Positions 16,789-27,605 are shown, numbered from the stretch's first letter. The stretch: DNA of 64,000 nucleotides from an uncultured Eudoraea sp. (GCF_947258925.1 NZ_CAMYKG010000019.1:1-64000), one strand, 5' to 3'. Notes: a model not told the origin generated them from the sequence alone. Numbers and translations are program-made.

Positions 16789-17022
16789 TAGTATCCCAAC
16801 TAATAGAAATAAACTATTAAAACTATGAGTCATATCTTTTAATTTTTGTCCAAAATTTTGTTTTAGGTTACTCTAAGACAAATATTCAGCACAATGGGTT
16901 TTCTAAAACAGGATTAATGGGTTTTGTTTAATACGTTTAATGCTTTTAATATTCCTATTAGACATAATCTGTATATTCTTCAATTGGAATTGAGAATAAT
17001 ATATTGCTATCCATTGAATTCC

Positions 17023-18654
17023 TTATCCGGTTGGTCGGTCCAATTTGGGGTATAGACTATATAATCGTTGAGCCCTGTATACCGAATAGCGTATTTCAGG
17101 ATCAGAAATATGTAGTTCCCAGATTTTTTCTGTAGCGGGTTCTTTAGTCACCTCCAATATCCTTGCCCACTGGTGACCTCCGAAGTCTGTCATCAGATTG
17201 CCATCCTCGTCTTTAAAGCGCCCACCATCTGTAATAAGGACATTGCCGGTAGTAGGCATATAATCCGCATCACTGATAAAGGGTGATATAAAACGTTCCT
17301 TTTCCGGTCCGTAAGACCATATTTCTTCAACGGTCCCTGCAGCTTCATCCACCCGTAATTCCAGTGCCCGACTAAAACGCTCTTCATCCGGCATTGGCGG
17401 ATTTGGAGGTATAAAGCGTGCTCCGCCATTGTCATACATAAGAATTGTACCCTGTGGGGTCATTTCTACTCCATGCTGGTGGCACGGCCAGGTTAAATTG
17501 CCTTTCGGCTTCAGGAGTTTGTCGGACCAGGGTTTCTCCCAACCGGTAGGATCCCCAAGGATCCATAATAAGTTGCCGGTTTTCATATCAATTTTGTAAA
17601 TCGCACATTGGAAATTGGATGAGACAAGAACGGCATCTTCCTCTTCTATGTAATAAATGGCATTACTGTGGGTAATATCATAGGGAAGCGGATCGTAACG
17701 ATCTTTATAAATATCGTAGTAATGGCCTCCTCTTAAAGATCCATCACCCAGGCGCCGGGGATCAAGAATATCTACGAGAGACCATTCACGAATCGTACTG
17801 CCATTGGGTGCAAACTCTATGATGACATCTCCTGCAACATCCGCAGTTCGTTTTTTATTTGAAGGTGGATACTCCACCGGAAAATCTTTTAGTGAACGTA
17901 CTTCCAGACCCAGCCCGAGAAAATTTCCGGATGCCAGTTCCAGGACATCGTGATGAAACATATCTGTATCCACTGCTATGCTTGCTTCCGTTACAGGTTT
18001 TGTAACTGCACCGGCGGAATGCCATTCCTGAATGGTATTACCAAGCATATCTATTTCAAAAACACGTCCGTCTTCCACGCCTCCAAGCATTAGGTTGCCG
18101 TTGTGTTTTCTCCTGACTTCATCTACCCAGTAATCTGTTTTTAAATACCAAACCACCTCACCCGTATCATCCACCGCTATGGCATAGCCCCATTCAGAAT
18201 CATCATCAAATGGTTCTTTCCAGCGAAATACAGTAAACATAGTTATACCCGGCTCCATTTCTCCGGTTTTTTGCTGCACCAGTTCAAGGGCAGGAAAATC
18301 ATCCGGGAGAGGAGGGGTTGTAATTGAAAGAGAATCCAGGACAAGTTCCCTGCCCTTTTCATCCCGAAGTATTGCTGTGACCTGATGGGTTTTATCCGGA
18401 TTCAGCCCTAACACCAGCAATTCATGATTTGTTTTAAAGGTAGAATCGGGTTGAATGGTATCTGCTCTCGTTCCATCATCAATAATTAATGTGGTACTTA
18501 CCGGACGGTCGGCAGTAAAGGTGAGTATCCCTGCTAAGGGTGCATTTTTATTAGGATTAGGCAGCAGTTGAACATTTGTTGCAACCGGCGGGCCGGCACA
18601 ACTTATAAGAGTTAACATAACAAAAGATGCCATAAGAACAAATCTGGAAGTCAT
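17023..18654 (-). CDS. Aryl-sulfate sulfotransferase (ASST-like) lipoprotein
   Basis: The 543 residues start with a lipoprotein signal (MTSRFVLMASFVMLTLISC). An N-terminal beta domain (about 25-115) is followed by a six-bladed propeller. Three His-containing segments, MFHHDVLELASGNFL, DITHSNAIYY and PCHQHGVEMTPQGTILMYDN, correspond to the conserved histidines of PAPS-independent arylsulfotransferases, one of which is the sulfated catalytic residue in the E. coli enzyme. The expected reaction is transfer of sulfate between phenolic compounds in the periplasm. The aminotransferase gene lies 82 bases upstream on the same strand. The family call is good; the donor and acceptor are unknown. Confidence 0.75.
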   Translation of the reverse strand: MTSRFVLMASFVMLTLISCAGPPVATNVQLLPNPNKNAPLAGILTFTADRPVSTTLIIDDGTRADTIQPDSTFKTNHELLVLGLNPDKTHQVTAILRDEKGRELVLDSLSITTPPLPDDFPALELVQQKTGEMEPGITMFTVFRWKEPFDDDSEWGYAIAVDDTGEVVWYLKTDYWVDEVRRKHNGNLMLGGVEDGRVFEIDMLGNTIQEWHSAGAVTKPVTEASIAVDTDMFHHDVLELASGNFLGLGLEVRSLKDFPVEYPPSNKKRTADVAGDVIIEFAPNGSTIREWSLVDILDPRRLGDGSLRGGHYYDIYKDRYDPLPYDITHSNAIYYIEEEDAVLVSSNFQCAIYKIDMKTGNLLWILGDPTGWEKPWSDKLLKPKGNLTWPCHQHGVEMTPQGTILMYDNGGARFIPPNPPMPDEERFSRALELRVDEAAGTVEEIWSYGPEKERFISPFISDADYMPTTGNVLITDGGRFKDEDGNLMTDFGGHQWARILEVTKEPATEKIWELHISDPEIRYSVYRAQRLYSLYPKLDRPTG

Positions 18655-18736
18655 ATAAGAAAAAGTTTTAGAAATGGTTAAAGTGTATGTTGTAATGGAT
18701 AAGGATATTTATTTCAATTTGAATAGTTTAGTGATT

Positions 18737-19963
18737 CTACAACGCCTTTTTCAAGCCCTCTATCAGCTGATTAATTTCGTCCATACTGGTGTAATGCATA
18801 AAGGAAATTCGCAACACCCCGGGTTGTCTGGGTATATCCATATCCATTAATGGGCGAACGGCATAAAAATCCCCCATACCCAACATCAATTGCTGCGCTG
18901 TTAAATCCTCATATACCTTTTTAAGGCTTTTATTTAAAGGGATAATAGAAACAATGGGAGCCCTGTCTTCGGCACCGTCAGAACCAATTATTCTTACATC
19001 ATCCCGGGACCTTAAAAAATCAAGTAAGCGCTCTAAAAGGGCTTTTTCATGTTCCCGGAATAATTTATTCAATGCACTATTTCTTTGAGCCGGTGTTGCT
19101 TCCTCATCAAAATGATGTTCATAAACTGCGTCAAAATAGTCTATGATTCCGCAAGCCGATCCAATTTGAGCATGGTCCGGTCCTGCAGGGGTTAACATAC
19201 TCCTGGTGATACCCTCCTTGAAAAAATGCGATTGGTTTTCCATCTTTCCCATTAAATCCCGGTGTACATACATCAACCCTAAATGAGGACCAAATGTTTT
19301 GTACAATGAAAAAAGATAAATATCTGCTCCCAGTTCCCTTAAATCAGGAAAACCATGTGGTGCATAACCCACGCCATCAACAACGGAGAGTGCTCCTTTT
19401 TCATGGGCTCTTCTGCTGATTTCTTTTACCGGATTAATATCGCCGATTACATTGGAACAATGCGGATATGCCACCATCCTCGTTCGGCTGGAAAGCAAAG
19501 TATCCAGGTCATCCAGGCTGAGCAATCCGGTATCTGAAGCTACGTGCCACTCAACTACTTTAATTCCTCTATCTCCCAGTCTTCTCCATGCTCCGGCATT
19601 AGCTTCATGATCCTGACAGGAAACGATGATTTCGTCACCATCCTGCCACATGGGTCGCATGGCATTTGCCAGTACATATACATTTTGGGTGGTGGAAGGA
19701 CCGAAATGAATTTCTGAAGCTTCAACATTAAGGTAATCTGCTATTCTCCTATAAGATTCGTCCATCATTTCTCCTGCTCGCATAGAAGCAGGGTAAGGAT
19801 AGTACGGTTGCACCTTGTTCTTCATGTAAAAGTCAGTTAACCTTTGAATAAACTGAGCACAGGGATATGATCCTCCAGCATTTTCAAAAAAAGCCCATCC
19901 TTGCAGAGATGGTTCTTCAAAAGCGGGAAATTGAGCACGTACAAATTGCAAATCAAGTTTCAT
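18737..19963 (-). CDS. Class V (cysteine-desulfurase-like) PLP aminotransferase
   Basis: The 408 residues contain GWAFFENAGGSYPC near the start (substrate/PLP region), FGPSTTQNVYVLANAM, SVVDGVGYAPHGFPDL with the PLP-ring Asp, and FSLYKTFGPHLGLMYV with the Schiff-base Lys. The ending GVLRISFMHYTSMDEINQL is also typical of fold-type I class V enzymes. No active-site Cys loop typical of SufS is obvious, so it may act on an amino acid or amine other than cysteine. It is the upstream partner of the ASST-like gene. A decayed copy of its 3' end lies at 16313-16456. Confidence 0.8.
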   Translation of the reverse strand: MKLDLQFVRAQFPAFEEPSLQGWAFFENAGGSYPCAQFIQRLTDFYMKNKVQPYYPYPASMRAGEMMDESYRRIADYLNVEASEIHFGPSTTQNVYVLANAMRPMWQDGDEIIVSCQDHEANAGAWRRLGDRGIKVVEWHVASDTGLLSLDDLDTLLSSRTRMVAYPHCSNVIGDINPVKEISRRAHEKGALSVVDGVGYAPHGFPDLRELGADIYLFSLYKTFGPHLGLMYVHRDLMGKMENQSHFFKEGITRSMLTPAGPDHAQIGSACGIIDYFDAVYEHHFDEEATPAQRNSALNKLFREHEKALLERLLDFLRSRDDVRIIGSDGAEDRAPIVSIIPLNKSLKKVYEDLTAQQLMLGMGDFYAVRPLMDMDIPRQPGVLRISFMHYTSMDEINQLIEGLKKAL

Positions 19964-20298
19964 AATGAAAAATGTTATTCAATAAATATTTATAACTACT
20001 ATCGTGGGGATCCTGCAACTGCTGTGCAATCTTGACAACATGGTATCTCTGATAATTAGAAATTTATGGCAAGATTTTTTACTGCAGGTTGCGTGACCAA
20101 GGTAATCAATTATCTTTTAAAAAATTTGTTTATAAGGATGTCGTACAAAAAGTAAATTACCTAAAATCCGATAATTTTTTAGGGGAATACCTTACTGCAT
20201 AAATTTAAATGCAACTAAGCTTATTCAATAATTATATGTAGCTTTAAAAAATACAAGAACCGCTCTCAATTAATACTAATTCTTTTTTAATACAACGA
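19964..20298. other. Divergent intergenic region, no recognised sites
   Basis: This 335-base AT-rich spacer separates the aminotransferase (minus) and the iron-sulfur subunit gene (plus). It must hold promoters for both, but I find no convincing TTG/TAnnTTTG pair, hairpin or riboswitch. Confidence 0.35.
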
Positions 20299-20799
20299 AT
20301 GGTTTTAAACATAAATAATGAGATACATGACGTATCCGTTGATCCGTATACCCCATTGTTATGGGTCATCCGTGAACAACTTGGATTGACAGGAACAAAA
20401 TTTGGATGTGGAATAGGACAGTGTGGGGCCTGTACCATACATCTTGATGGTACTCCCATTCGATCTTGTTTAACCCCGGTACAATCAGCTGAGGGTAAAG
20501 CAATAACCACCATAGAAGGTATTGCACCCGGCACTACCGAATTGCATGCTGTACAAACGGCCTGGATAGAAGAACAAATTCCCCAATGTGGCTATTGCCA
20601 ATCGGGTCAAATCATGGCAGCCCATGCTTTATTAGCTACTAACGCGGCTCCAACAGATGAAGATATCGACCAGGCAATGAGCGGCAATATCTGCAGATGT
20701 GGGACCTACCCAAGAGTCCGAAAAGGAATTAAGCGTGCGGCCGAATTACTGAAAGCATCATCAAACAAAAAAGATACGGATCATGGGGAAATGGAGTAG
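20299..20799 (+). CDS. iorA: Small [2Fe-2S] subunit of a molybdenum hydroxylase (isoquinoline 1-oxidoreductase alpha type)
   Basis: The 166-residue protein has the two cluster motifs of this family. The plant-ferredoxin type is [18 protein letters not shown] plus SCLTPV near residues 38-60. The xanthine-oxidase type is [11 protein letters not shown] plus [16 protein letters not shown] near residues 97-145. It passes electrons from the molybdenum subunit encoded next. Its end overlaps the start of that gene by 17 bases, so the two are coupled. There is no third FAD subunit nearby, which fits the two-subunit IorAB type. The symbol is by analogy; the substrate is unknown. Confidence 0.85.
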   Translation: MVLNINNEIHDVSVDPYTPLLWVIREQLGLTGTKFGCGIGQCGACTIHLDGTPIRSCLTPVQSAEGKAITTIEGIAPGTTELHAVQTAWIEEQIPQCGYCQSGQIMAAHALLATNAAPTDEDIDQAMSGNICRCGTYPRVRKGIKRAAELLKASSNKKDTDHGEME

Positions 20800-23005
20800 A
20801 AGAGCATTTATTACAACTGGGGTGCTCACCGGCGGAGCACTGGTCCTTGGCGTTGCTATCAGACCAGGAAACCGGGCAAAAAAGGTAAAAGATTTAATTG
20901 CAGGTGAAGGCGAAACGGTGCTGAACATCTGGCTGAAAATTGATAAGGATAATATTATTACTGTAGTTGTACCACATGCAGAAATGGGACAAGGGGTGCA
21001 TACAACACTGCCTATGATGCTGGCAGATGAAATGGATGCCGATTGGACCAAAGTACGTATGCTCGAAGCTCCGGGTAATAAGGAGTATGCCAATTATGCC
21101 CTGGCAAAAGGTTTTATCCTTGGGCCAAAAGATATTCCGTCCATTCTTATGGGTACTGTTGATGGCTTCTTTTTGACAGCTACCAAACAAATAAACCTTC
21201 AAATAACAGGCGGTAGCGCATCTGTGCGTTTTACGGGAATGTTCGCCATGAGAGTGGCAGGTGCAGCAGCCAGGGCAGTCTTACTGCAAGCAGCGTCAGA
21301 ACAGTGGGAAATTCCGGCAGAAGAATTGGTAGTGAAGAACAGTAAAATCTCCCATCCGGAGACTAATAGAACAGCTAAATTTTCAGATCTGGCGGTTAAA
21401 GCAGCCAACTTAAAACAGCCGGCCAAGCCATTACTTAAGACATCGAAGGAATTCACTATCATGGGAACCTCACCACAGCGTTTTGACATCCCATCAAAAG
21501 TCAATGGAACAGCAAATTTTGGTATTGACATGGTTCTGCCCAATATGAAATATGCAGCCATTAAAGCATCGCCCGTCTTCGGGGCAAAAGTTAAACCCCT
21601 TGCCAATGAGGCTATTAAAGATATGGCTGGAGTTCATAAAGTGGTCAATTTAGAAGGTGCTGTTGCCGTTATTGCAGATGGGTATTGGTTGGCCAAGAAT
21701 GCAATTGACAAATTACCTATAGCATTTGAGAAAAGCGCCAATGATGCTGTTGCGCAATCAGATATTTATGATAGGTATTTGCAGGATATGGATAGCGCTA
21801 TTTCAGAGGGTAAGGAAGAAAAAGATATCAAAAAAGGGAATATCACGGCAGTTTTTGAAGAAGCCACCAATGTGGTAGAAGCGGAATATCGTGTACCATA
21901 TCTGGCACATGCCGCTATGGAACCAATGAATTGTACAGCTTTGGTAAATGCGGATGGCTGCGAGATTTGGGTAGGGAGCCAGAATCCTTTGGGATTTGCC
22001 AACAGCGTTGCAGAAGCCCTTGGTATTGACCGAAAAGAAGTTATTGTAAACAATCAATTTCTGGGCGGCGGATTTGGACGACGATCCGTTCCGGATGTAG
22101 CGGTACAAGCTGCCTTGATTGCCAAAGAAGTGGATTATCCGGTTAAGCTTATCTGGTCTCGTGAAGAAGATATAAGACAGGATCATTACCGAGAGGCTAA
22201 TGTGAGTCGTTTTAAAGCAGCTTTGGATCCTAAAGGCATGATAACCGCCTGGAACAACCAATTCGTATTTAAAAACGAACCGGAAGAGGCCCCGCACATT
22301 CCTTATGCCGTAGACAATCAATACATACATTATACCAATAGTGAAACACATATCCCCTGGGGATTTTGGCGTAGCGTAGACTCTTCTATGCATGCCTTTT
22401 TTACAGAATCCTTTATGGACGAATTGGCGTTTAAAGCCAATAAAGATCCCTATCAATTTAGACGTGAGCATCTTACAAATGCACCCCGATATTTGAAAGT
22501 ATTGGACAAGGCTGCGGAGAAATCCAATTGGGAGGAACCACTTCCGGCTAATTGGGGACGCGGGATATCTCTTCACCAGTCTTTTGGTACTATTGTGGCC
22601 CAGGTGACAGAGATAGAATTAATAGAAGACAAGCTAAAGGTACATAGGGTAGTATGTGCGGCGGATCCTGGATTTGCATTTCACCCCGACGGTTTTAAAG
22701 CGCAAATGGAAAGTGGAATTATTTTTGGACTAACAGCCGCCCTCTATGGCGAAATAACCATCGAAAACGGCGCGGTGAAACAGAGTAATTTCCATGATTA
22801 CCAGATGCTGCGCATGGATGAGTCACCTAAAATAGAAACCTATATCATAACCAGCGATAACTTTCCGGGTGGGGCCGGTGAACCGAGTACCCCCGGAATT
22901 GCCCCTGCAGTGGTAAATGCGATATTTAATGCATCAGGAATGCGGATAAGGAGCCTTCCTATTAAAAATCACAATTTGGTGACAAAGCCAAAACCCTTAG
23001 CCTGA
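20783..23005 (+). CDS. iorB: Large molybdopterin-binding subunit (isoquinoline 1-oxidoreductase beta/xanthine dehydrogenase family)
   Basis: The 740 residues start [20 protein letters not shown], a twin-arginine signal, so the folded enzyme is probably exported with its small partner. Family features include [20 protein letters not shown], the molybdopterin-contacting QNPLGF and [13 protein letters not shown], and near the C-terminus [13 protein letters not shown] with the catalytic Glu of molybdenum hydroxylases. It oxidises aromatic N-heterocycles or aldehydes in known relatives, but the actual substrate here is unknown. A strong bidirectional terminator follows at 23131-23163. A 257-codon antisense ORF in the track is a shadow. 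Confidence 0.88.
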   Translation: MGKWSRRAFITTGVLTGGALVLGVAIRPGNRAKKVKDLIAGEGETVLNIWLKIDKDNIITVVVPHAEMGQGVHTTLPMMLADEMDADWTKVRMLEAPGNKEYANYALAKGFILGPKDIPSILMGTVDGFFLTATKQINLQITGGSASVRFTGMFAMRVAGAAARAVLLQAASEQWEIPAEELVVKNSKISHPETNRTAKFSDLAVKAANLKQPAKPLLKTSKEFTIMGTSPQRFDIPSKVNGTANFGIDMVLPNMKYAAIKASPVFGAKVKPLANEAIKDMAGVHKVVNLEGAVAVIADGYWLAKNAIDKLPIAFEKSANDAVAQSDIYDRYLQDMDSAISEGKEEKDIKKGNITAVFEEATNVVEAEYRVPYLAHAAMEPMNCTALVNADGCEIWVGSQNPLGFANSVAEALGIDRKEVIVNNQFLGGGFGRRSVPDVAVQAALIAKEVDYPVKLIWSREEDIRQDHYREANVSRFKAALDPKGMITAWNNQFVFKNEPEEAPHIPYAVDNQYIHYTNSETHIPWGFWRSVDSSMHAFFTESFMDELAFKANKDPYQFRREHLTNAPRYLKVLDKAAEKSNWEEPLPANWGRGISLHQSFGTIVAQVTEIELIEDKLKVHRVVCAADPGFAFHPDGFKAQMESGIIFGLTAALYGEITIENGAVKQSNFHDYQMLRMDESPKIETYIITSDNFPGGAGEPSTPGIAPAVVNAIFNASGMRIRSLPIKNHNLVTKPKPLA

Positions 23006-23130
23006 CTGGTTTTTGGGATATATTTGGGATAGAATTTCACTATAACCTTACTCCTCAATGGGATAGTTTTAACTCTATGATCTTATACAGGCCTATTGCA
23101 GACAGAACGATAATAGCTAACTATAAAATA

Positions 23131-23163
23131 AAAAGGCAGTTCCTGTTTTAAGAACTGCCTTTT
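23131..23163 (+). terminator. Bidirectional terminator between convergent genes
   Basis: AAAAGGCAGTTC, a 9-base loop and GAACTGCCTTTT form a 12-base-pair stem with T/A runs at both sides. It can end both the iorAB operon and the minus-strand gene at 23193. Confidence 0.85.
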
Positions 23164-23192
23164 AAACTTTAATTGGATAAATAGGGTTGGGC

Positions 23193-23726
23193 TTATTTAT
23201 ATATTTTCTCTTCGATGAATTTCTGGCGTTTCAGTAGTATTTTTTGTTCCCGTGCAAGTTTTATTTGCTTCTTTTTGATCTCGGTAAGCTCGGCAAGCAA
23301 TACTTTTTCTTTGGTTTGGTCTTTATCTATATTATAATCGGGAATATTTTCATCCTGAATACCGGCTTGTGTATAGACATCTAATTCTCCTATCAGATCC
23401 TGAATATCACCAAAAGCTTTTTTAGTGTAATACCTTCCCATATCAAAATCTTTAGGGTCTGCAGCTTTTTCCAAATTCTCAATCCCGTTGAGAATAGGGT
23501 CTATTGCTTTATCACATCCACAACTTTCAATTAATTTTTTTGCTTTTTCCAAAGCTTCAAGGGCCTTATAAGCATAATACTTCTGATGGTCAAAATTTTT
23601 CGCACTCATTGACTTCTTCGTATGGTTTAAGGCATAGGAAGCTGATGAATAAGTGTTGTCACACTCTGCTGATACAAAAAATGAAGTTAAAACAAAGGCA
23701 AGGGATAATAGGTATTTAATGTTCAT
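23193..23726 (-). CDS. Secreted helical protein of unknown function
   Basis: I start at the ATG at 23726 (MNIKYLLSLAFVLTSFFVSA), which leaves a clean signal peptide; the ORF start at 23804 adds 26 residues with no signal. The mature 157 residues are almost entirely helical: a repeated pattern of about 55 residues (NHTKKSMSAKNFDHQKYYAY and ADPKDFDMGRYYTKKAFGD look like two related copies) and a C-terminal Lys-rich coiled coil (LTEIKKKQIKLAREQKILLK). It contains SCGC. No family is recognised. It shares the terminator at 23131-23163. Confidence 0.65.
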   Translation of the reverse strand: MNIKYLLSLAFVLTSFFVSAECDNTYSSASYALNHTKKSMSAKNFDHQKYYAYKALEALEKAKKLIESCGCDKAIDPILNGIENLEKAADPKDFDMGRYYTKKAFGDIQDLIGELDVYTQAGIQDENIPDYNIDKDQTKEKVLLAELTEIKKKQIKLAREQKILLKRQKFIEEKIYK

Positions 23727-23948
23727 GGTACTAATTTTAAGATTTGGGATGGTAAAGGAGCTAAACTTTGTCCAAACAAAAAAAAAATTGTGGTCAACTG
23801 CCACATTTTGTAGTCAAAATACTATTAAATCTATAAAAGTGATGAATTCTTGGTTTAAATATATTTGTACAATTTGCATAAAAATCAGATGATCTACCTA
23901 TTATGGGGATGAAATTTTCTATACCACTTACATTCAAGGATGTGCCCA

Positions 23949-25082
23949 TTACAAAATATAGACCACAAGAAAACCTAAATAAGTACCAAGTGCATTACCT
24001 AAAGTGCCCACAAGGATGGCAGGCAAGATGAGTTCATTTCTATCGAAGGTCTCCGCAAGGGCTATAGCCGTAGTACCGCCACCAATATTAGCCTGGCTTA
24101 CGATAGATAACATTTCCCAGTCACGGTATAAAAAACTGCCAATTAAAATTAAGATGAGCCCATGCAACAATACAGAAGTAGAGGCAAACAGCAGCAAGGT
24201 AAGCCCTACTTCCTTTAGCTCAATAACAGCGCTAATTTCACAGTAGGCCCCAATTACAGCCAGGAATATGTATACCAGGTATAACCCCAAAGGGTGACTT
24301 CCTTTTAAACGGTTTACAAAGGGAATTTGTGCCAGGAAGATCCCAATTGTTGAAAGTGTTAATATGGAAGGGACCTTCGGAAATAGTTCAGTTATCATTT
24401 CAGAGGCATAATATGCGGTAATGCCCAGAAAGAGCAACCAGATTAGTGAATGAAAATTAAGCTGTTCCTTATCCTGTGCTTTTATAGTTGCGGCTGTTTT
24501 CTCTACTCTTTTATCTTTCCAGAATTTTCTAAGGATTGCCGGGATAGACAAAGTGGCTATAATCCACAAGGTTGTAATTACATTGTCTACTGCTATCGTT
24601 CCGGCGTAAAGTATGCCACGTTCCTGAAAATCATACTCGAGCGCCACGGCATTAAAGTTGACACTACCTCCTGTATAGGTTCCTGTAAGCATACCCGCTA
24701 TTATTTTACCATCTTCACCCAGTATATCCTGCGGAGAGATGATATACCATGCCAAAAGAACTCCAATTGTAGTCGCCAGGGACCCAATTAAAAACAAAAT
24801 GATCATAGGGGCTCCGGCTTTTCTTATCGAACTAAGATTAACTCCCAGCAATAAATAGAAAATAGAAATAGGAGCTATATAGGTGAAAATACCGTCATAT
24901 AAAGGGATTGAATTAGATGCGGAAGGTATTAACCCCAGATTAGCAATAACGGCCGTAAAAAGTATTACCAACAAAGCGGCCCCAAAATTTTTACCAATCG
25001 CCGTTTTTGATGCATACACCGCGGCAATAACCATCAAACATAATACTCCTAAGACATAGATAGGGTTTTCAGTAAAGGTCAT
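23949..25082 (-). CDS. DUF819 family integral membrane protein
   Basis: The 377 residues form about ten transmembrane helices. GTYTGGSVNFNAVALEY and the C-terminal QANIGGGTTAIALAETFDR, with LVGTLGNALGTYLG, are the conserved re-entrant-like segments of the DUF819 family, which resembles sodium-coupled carboxylate transporters in its two-fold repeated layout. The substrate is unknown. It is followed on the same strand side by the alpha/beta hydrolase and sulfatase genes upstream, with about 100 bases between. Confidence 0.8.
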   Translation of the reverse strand: MTFTENPIYVLGVLCLMVIAAVYASKTAIGKNFGAALLVILFTAVIANLGLIPSASNSIPLYDGIFTYIAPISIFYLLLGVNLSSIRKAGAPMIILFLIGSLATTIGVLLAWYIISPQDILGEDGKIIAGMLTGTYTGGSVNFNAVALEYDFQERGILYAGTIAVDNVITTLWIIATLSIPAILRKFWKDKRVEKTAATIKAQDKEQLNFHSLIWLLFLGITAYYASEMITELFPKVPSILTLSTIGIFLAQIPFVNRLKGSHPLGLYLVYIFLAVIGAYCEISAVIELKEVGLTLLLFASTSVLLHGLILILIGSFLYRDWEMLSIVSQANIGGGTTAIALAETFDRNELILPAILVGTLGNALGTYLGFLVVYIL

Positions 25083-25182
25083 AGTCTAAAGATATCAAAA
25101 TAATAACAGGCTGAATCCCGGGCTTTTCTTGCTCATAACTAATTTGTCAGGTAATTAATTCCTAACCTTTTTCTATTAAAAT

Positions 25183-25818
25183 TTATTCCTTTGGATCGCG
25201 ATGATTCGGCCATTCAGTTGCAGGAAGCAACCATGCTTTGTTAGGTGTATATAAAAAACCATGTCCAAGTCCAGTATTTATCCGGAGCTGTTCAAATTTG
25301 CCGGCATTGGTAGATTTGTCAATCCAGTATTGGTAATTGTCAGGGGCTATGTTATCTGACCTTTCATAAATCCCCAAAATAGTACCATGCAGGTTAAAGT
25401 CAAAAGTCTTCCGGGTATAAGGGCTGTCAGATCCCAGAAGAACATAATTAATCTTATGGGGATTCATATCCGAAATGTACATAGCAATCATCCCACCCTT
25501 GGAAGCTCCTATTACCGTAATATCTGAAGGGGCTACTCCTTTGGAAATAAGACCGTCTATTTCCTTTGAAATTTTCTTTCCGAATTCAAAAAAGTCTGTT
25601 TCCTCAGTACGTACCTCGGCATGAACTTCTGCTCCGGTTGCCTTTAGTGAATCTATAATGGCATTGTATTCATACGGCCCAAATTGATCACTTACCGCAT
25701 TAATTCCCTGTACCTCTATGATCATTCCATGTAAATAAAATATGTGTTTCATGGGTTCCTGTTTTGGTGAACATGCGACGAGTAAAATAAAAATCGAAAT
25801 CTTGTAAATGAAATTCAT
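25183..25818 (-). CDS. Alpha/beta hydrolase lipoprotein
   Basis: The 211-residue protein has a short lipoprotein signal (MNFIYKISIFILLVAC). The strand-turn HIFYLHGMIIEVQG supplies the oxyanion region, and VIGASKGGMIAMYIS is the nucleophile elbow (G-x-S-x-G with Ser in GASKGG). A late Gly-His in TGLGHGFLYTPN can supply the catalytic His. It follows the sulfatase with only two bases between, so the two are an operon. The hydrolase may act on a product of the sulfatase; this is inference from position only. Confidence 0.8.
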   Translation of the reverse strand: MNFIYKISIFILLVACSPKQEPMKHIFYLHGMIIEVQGINAVSDQFGPYEYNAIIDSLKATGAEVHAEVRTEETDFFEFGKKISKEIDGLISKGVAPSDITVIGASKGGMIAMYISDMNPHKINYVLLGSDSPYTRKTFDFNLHGTILGIYERSDNIAPDNYQYWIDKSTNAGKFEQLRINTGLGHGFLYTPNKAWLLPATEWPNHRDPKE

Positions 25819-25820
25819 GA

Positions 25821-27551
25821 TTAATCGTAATTGATGCCGGGCAGCTGCACTTTTATCTCACTGGCGAAATTAGTCCATTCCTGGTACAATTCCTGATATT
25901 TATCGGGGTATGTACTCTTCAAGTCATACATTTCCCCTAGATCTTCATCAAGGTTATAAAGTTCAAATTCCGATAAGCTAAAAGGATCACTGAAATTAGT
26001 GATTTTCCAAGCTCCCTTCCTCAACATAGTATTTCCACTATGCTCTAAAACAAATACATAGCTTTTATTATGTATAGTTTTAGTTTCACCATGAATAAAT
26101 GGCAAAAATGATTGTCCTTTCATAGGGAACAGCGAATTTCCATTAAGCTCCCGGGGATAGTTTATCTCAGCGAGGTCATAAAGCGTAGGCGCAATATCCA
26201 TAACCGTAAGAAAGTTATTTGAAATTACATTTTGTTGCTCAACCCCCGGACCCGAAATAATCATAGAGGCTATAATACCGCCATTTGTGGCATATTCCTT
26301 ATAATACCTGAAGGGCGAAGAACCGGCTTCAGCCCACTGGGGTCCGTAGGAGATCAAGGAATTTGCTTCCCCCATGGTTTCATAGTCATTGTTAAAATAG
26401 GGATTGATATAAGGTTTGATATCCGGATTATTATAATAATCTTCACCTGCGGCCCCATTATCCGACATAAAAATAATCAGGGTGTTTTCATACGCTCCGA
26501 TATCTTTTAAATAATCTACGAGACGGCCAATGTTTACATCAAGATTATCGACCATCCCAGCATAGAGTTCCATTTTTCGAGATTCTCTTTTTTTCTCCTT
26601 ATCGGAAAGGGATTCCCAAGGCCTTACGGAAGGATGGGTAGGAGGTAAGACAGCATTTTCAGGAATCATCCCTGCCTTTTTAAGGCTTTCTAATCGTTCT
26701 TCTTTTAATTTATCATAGCCCTTATCATATTTACCCCGGTACTTTTTCCAGTAAACCTCATCAACCTGCAACGGCCAATGGGGAGAAGTATAGGCGGCAT
26801 AAGCAAAAAATGGGCGTTTATCTTCTTTGTGCCTATCAATAAATGAGATGAGTTTATCAGTATAAAGATCAGTAGAATATTTGCCCTCTGGCCATTCTGC
26901 AGGGTCACCATTTTCTGTATAATGCGAAATCGGAATCCCTTTAAACAGACCCTGCTTGTTATAATGGTTTCCAACTCCTTCGAGCAAAACAAACGAATTT
27001 TCAAAACCTTTTTGATGCGGATTAAACTCCTTGCCATTACCCAGATGCCATTTACCGGCCATATAGGTATGATAGCCATCATCTCTGAGCAACTGGGGTA
27101 TCGTAGCTACCCTTTTCGTTAGATAACCCTCGTAGCCAAATACCTGAGTGCTTAATGCCTGCCGGCCAATCCCTGCAATATGGTTGTCATTCCCTGTTAA
27201 AAGCATAGCACGTGTTGGTGCACACATGGGTGCCGTGTGAAATCTACTGAAACGAATACCACTCGAGGCCAATCCATCAATATTGGGAGTTGCAATATCC
27301 CCGCCATAACACCCCAAATCTGCATATCCCAGGTCATCGGCTACTAATAGCAAGATATTAGGTCTTGTATCTATAGTGGTTTTTTCCTGAGTTCCTGAAC
27401 AACCATAAAATCCGATGATCACAAATAGGAGAGCAAGAATGGACCTGGTAGTGTTAAGATTAACTATTAATCTGCCTTTTGATAATGGATAAAAATGAGT
27501 AAAATTCTTAAAAGGAAGATTAATTTGATTTGTTCGTTTATTGCGATTCAT
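25821..27551 (-). CDS. Arylsulfatase (type I, Cys) lipoprotein
   Basis: The 576-residue protein carries the sulfatase signature CAPTRAMLLTG (C-x-P-x-R), whose Cys is converted to formylglycine. Metal ligands are present in LLLVADDLGYADLGCYGG near the start and IFMSDNGAAGED in the middle. The second signature GYHTYMAGKWHLG is also there. The lipobox (IIGFYGC) lies unusually far in, after about 50 residues, because the only ATG in frame is at 27551; a shorter start is not seen. It removes sulfate from an aryl or carbohydrate ester outside the cytoplasm. The conserved GATAATTC motif lies 32 bases upstream. Confidence 0.88.
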   Translation of the reverse strand: MNRNKRTNQINLPFKNFTHFYPLSKGRLIVNLNTTRSILALLFVIIGFYGCSGTQEKTTIDTRPNILLLVADDLGYADLGCYGGDIATPNIDGLASSGIRFSRFHTAPMCAPTRAMLLTGNDNHIAGIGRQALSTQVFGYEGYLTKRVATIPQLLRDDGYHTYMAGKWHLGNGKEFNPHQKGFENSFVLLEGVGNHYNKQGLFKGIPISHYTENGDPAEWPEGKYSTDLYTDKLISFIDRHKEDKRPFFAYAAYTSPHWPLQVDEVYWKKYRGKYDKGYDKLKEERLESLKKAGMIPENAVLPPTHPSVRPWESLSDKEKKRESRKMELYAGMVDNLDVNIGRLVDYLKDIGAYENTLIIFMSDNGAAGEDYYNNPDIKPYINPYFNNDYETMGEANSLISYGPQWAEAGSSPFRYYKEYATNGGIIASMIISGPGVEQQNVISNNFLTVMDIAPTLYDLAEINYPRELNGNSLFPMKGQSFLPFIHGETKTIHNKSYVFVLEHSGNTMLRKGAWKITNFSDPFSLSEFELYNLDEDLGEMYDLKSTYPDKYQELYQEWTNFASEIKVQLPGINYD

Positions 27552-27582
27552 TATTTAAAACACGAGCTTGGTTTTTAAGTAC

Positions 27583-27605
27583 CCTAAGGTAAGGAATTAT
27601 CATTT
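27583..27605 (-). promoter_or_regulatory. Conserved GATAATTC-type motif upstream of the sulfatase
   Basis: The minus strand reads AATGATAATTCCTTACCTTA, which matches the consensus GATAATTCAGTAYCTTRG at all but two positions. It lies about 32 bases before the ATG. Confidence 0.45.

Noticed and set aside
17023-19963. ASST-aminotransferase pair as part of a mobile element
   Set aside because: No transposase, integrase, terminal repeats or tRNA target are seen nearby; the pseudogene copies are explained by duplication and deletion.
21803-22576. 257-codon ORF antisense to the molybdenum subunit gene
   Set aside because: The sense frame has clear family motifs throughout; the antisense product has no recognisable domain or signal and is a compositional shadow.
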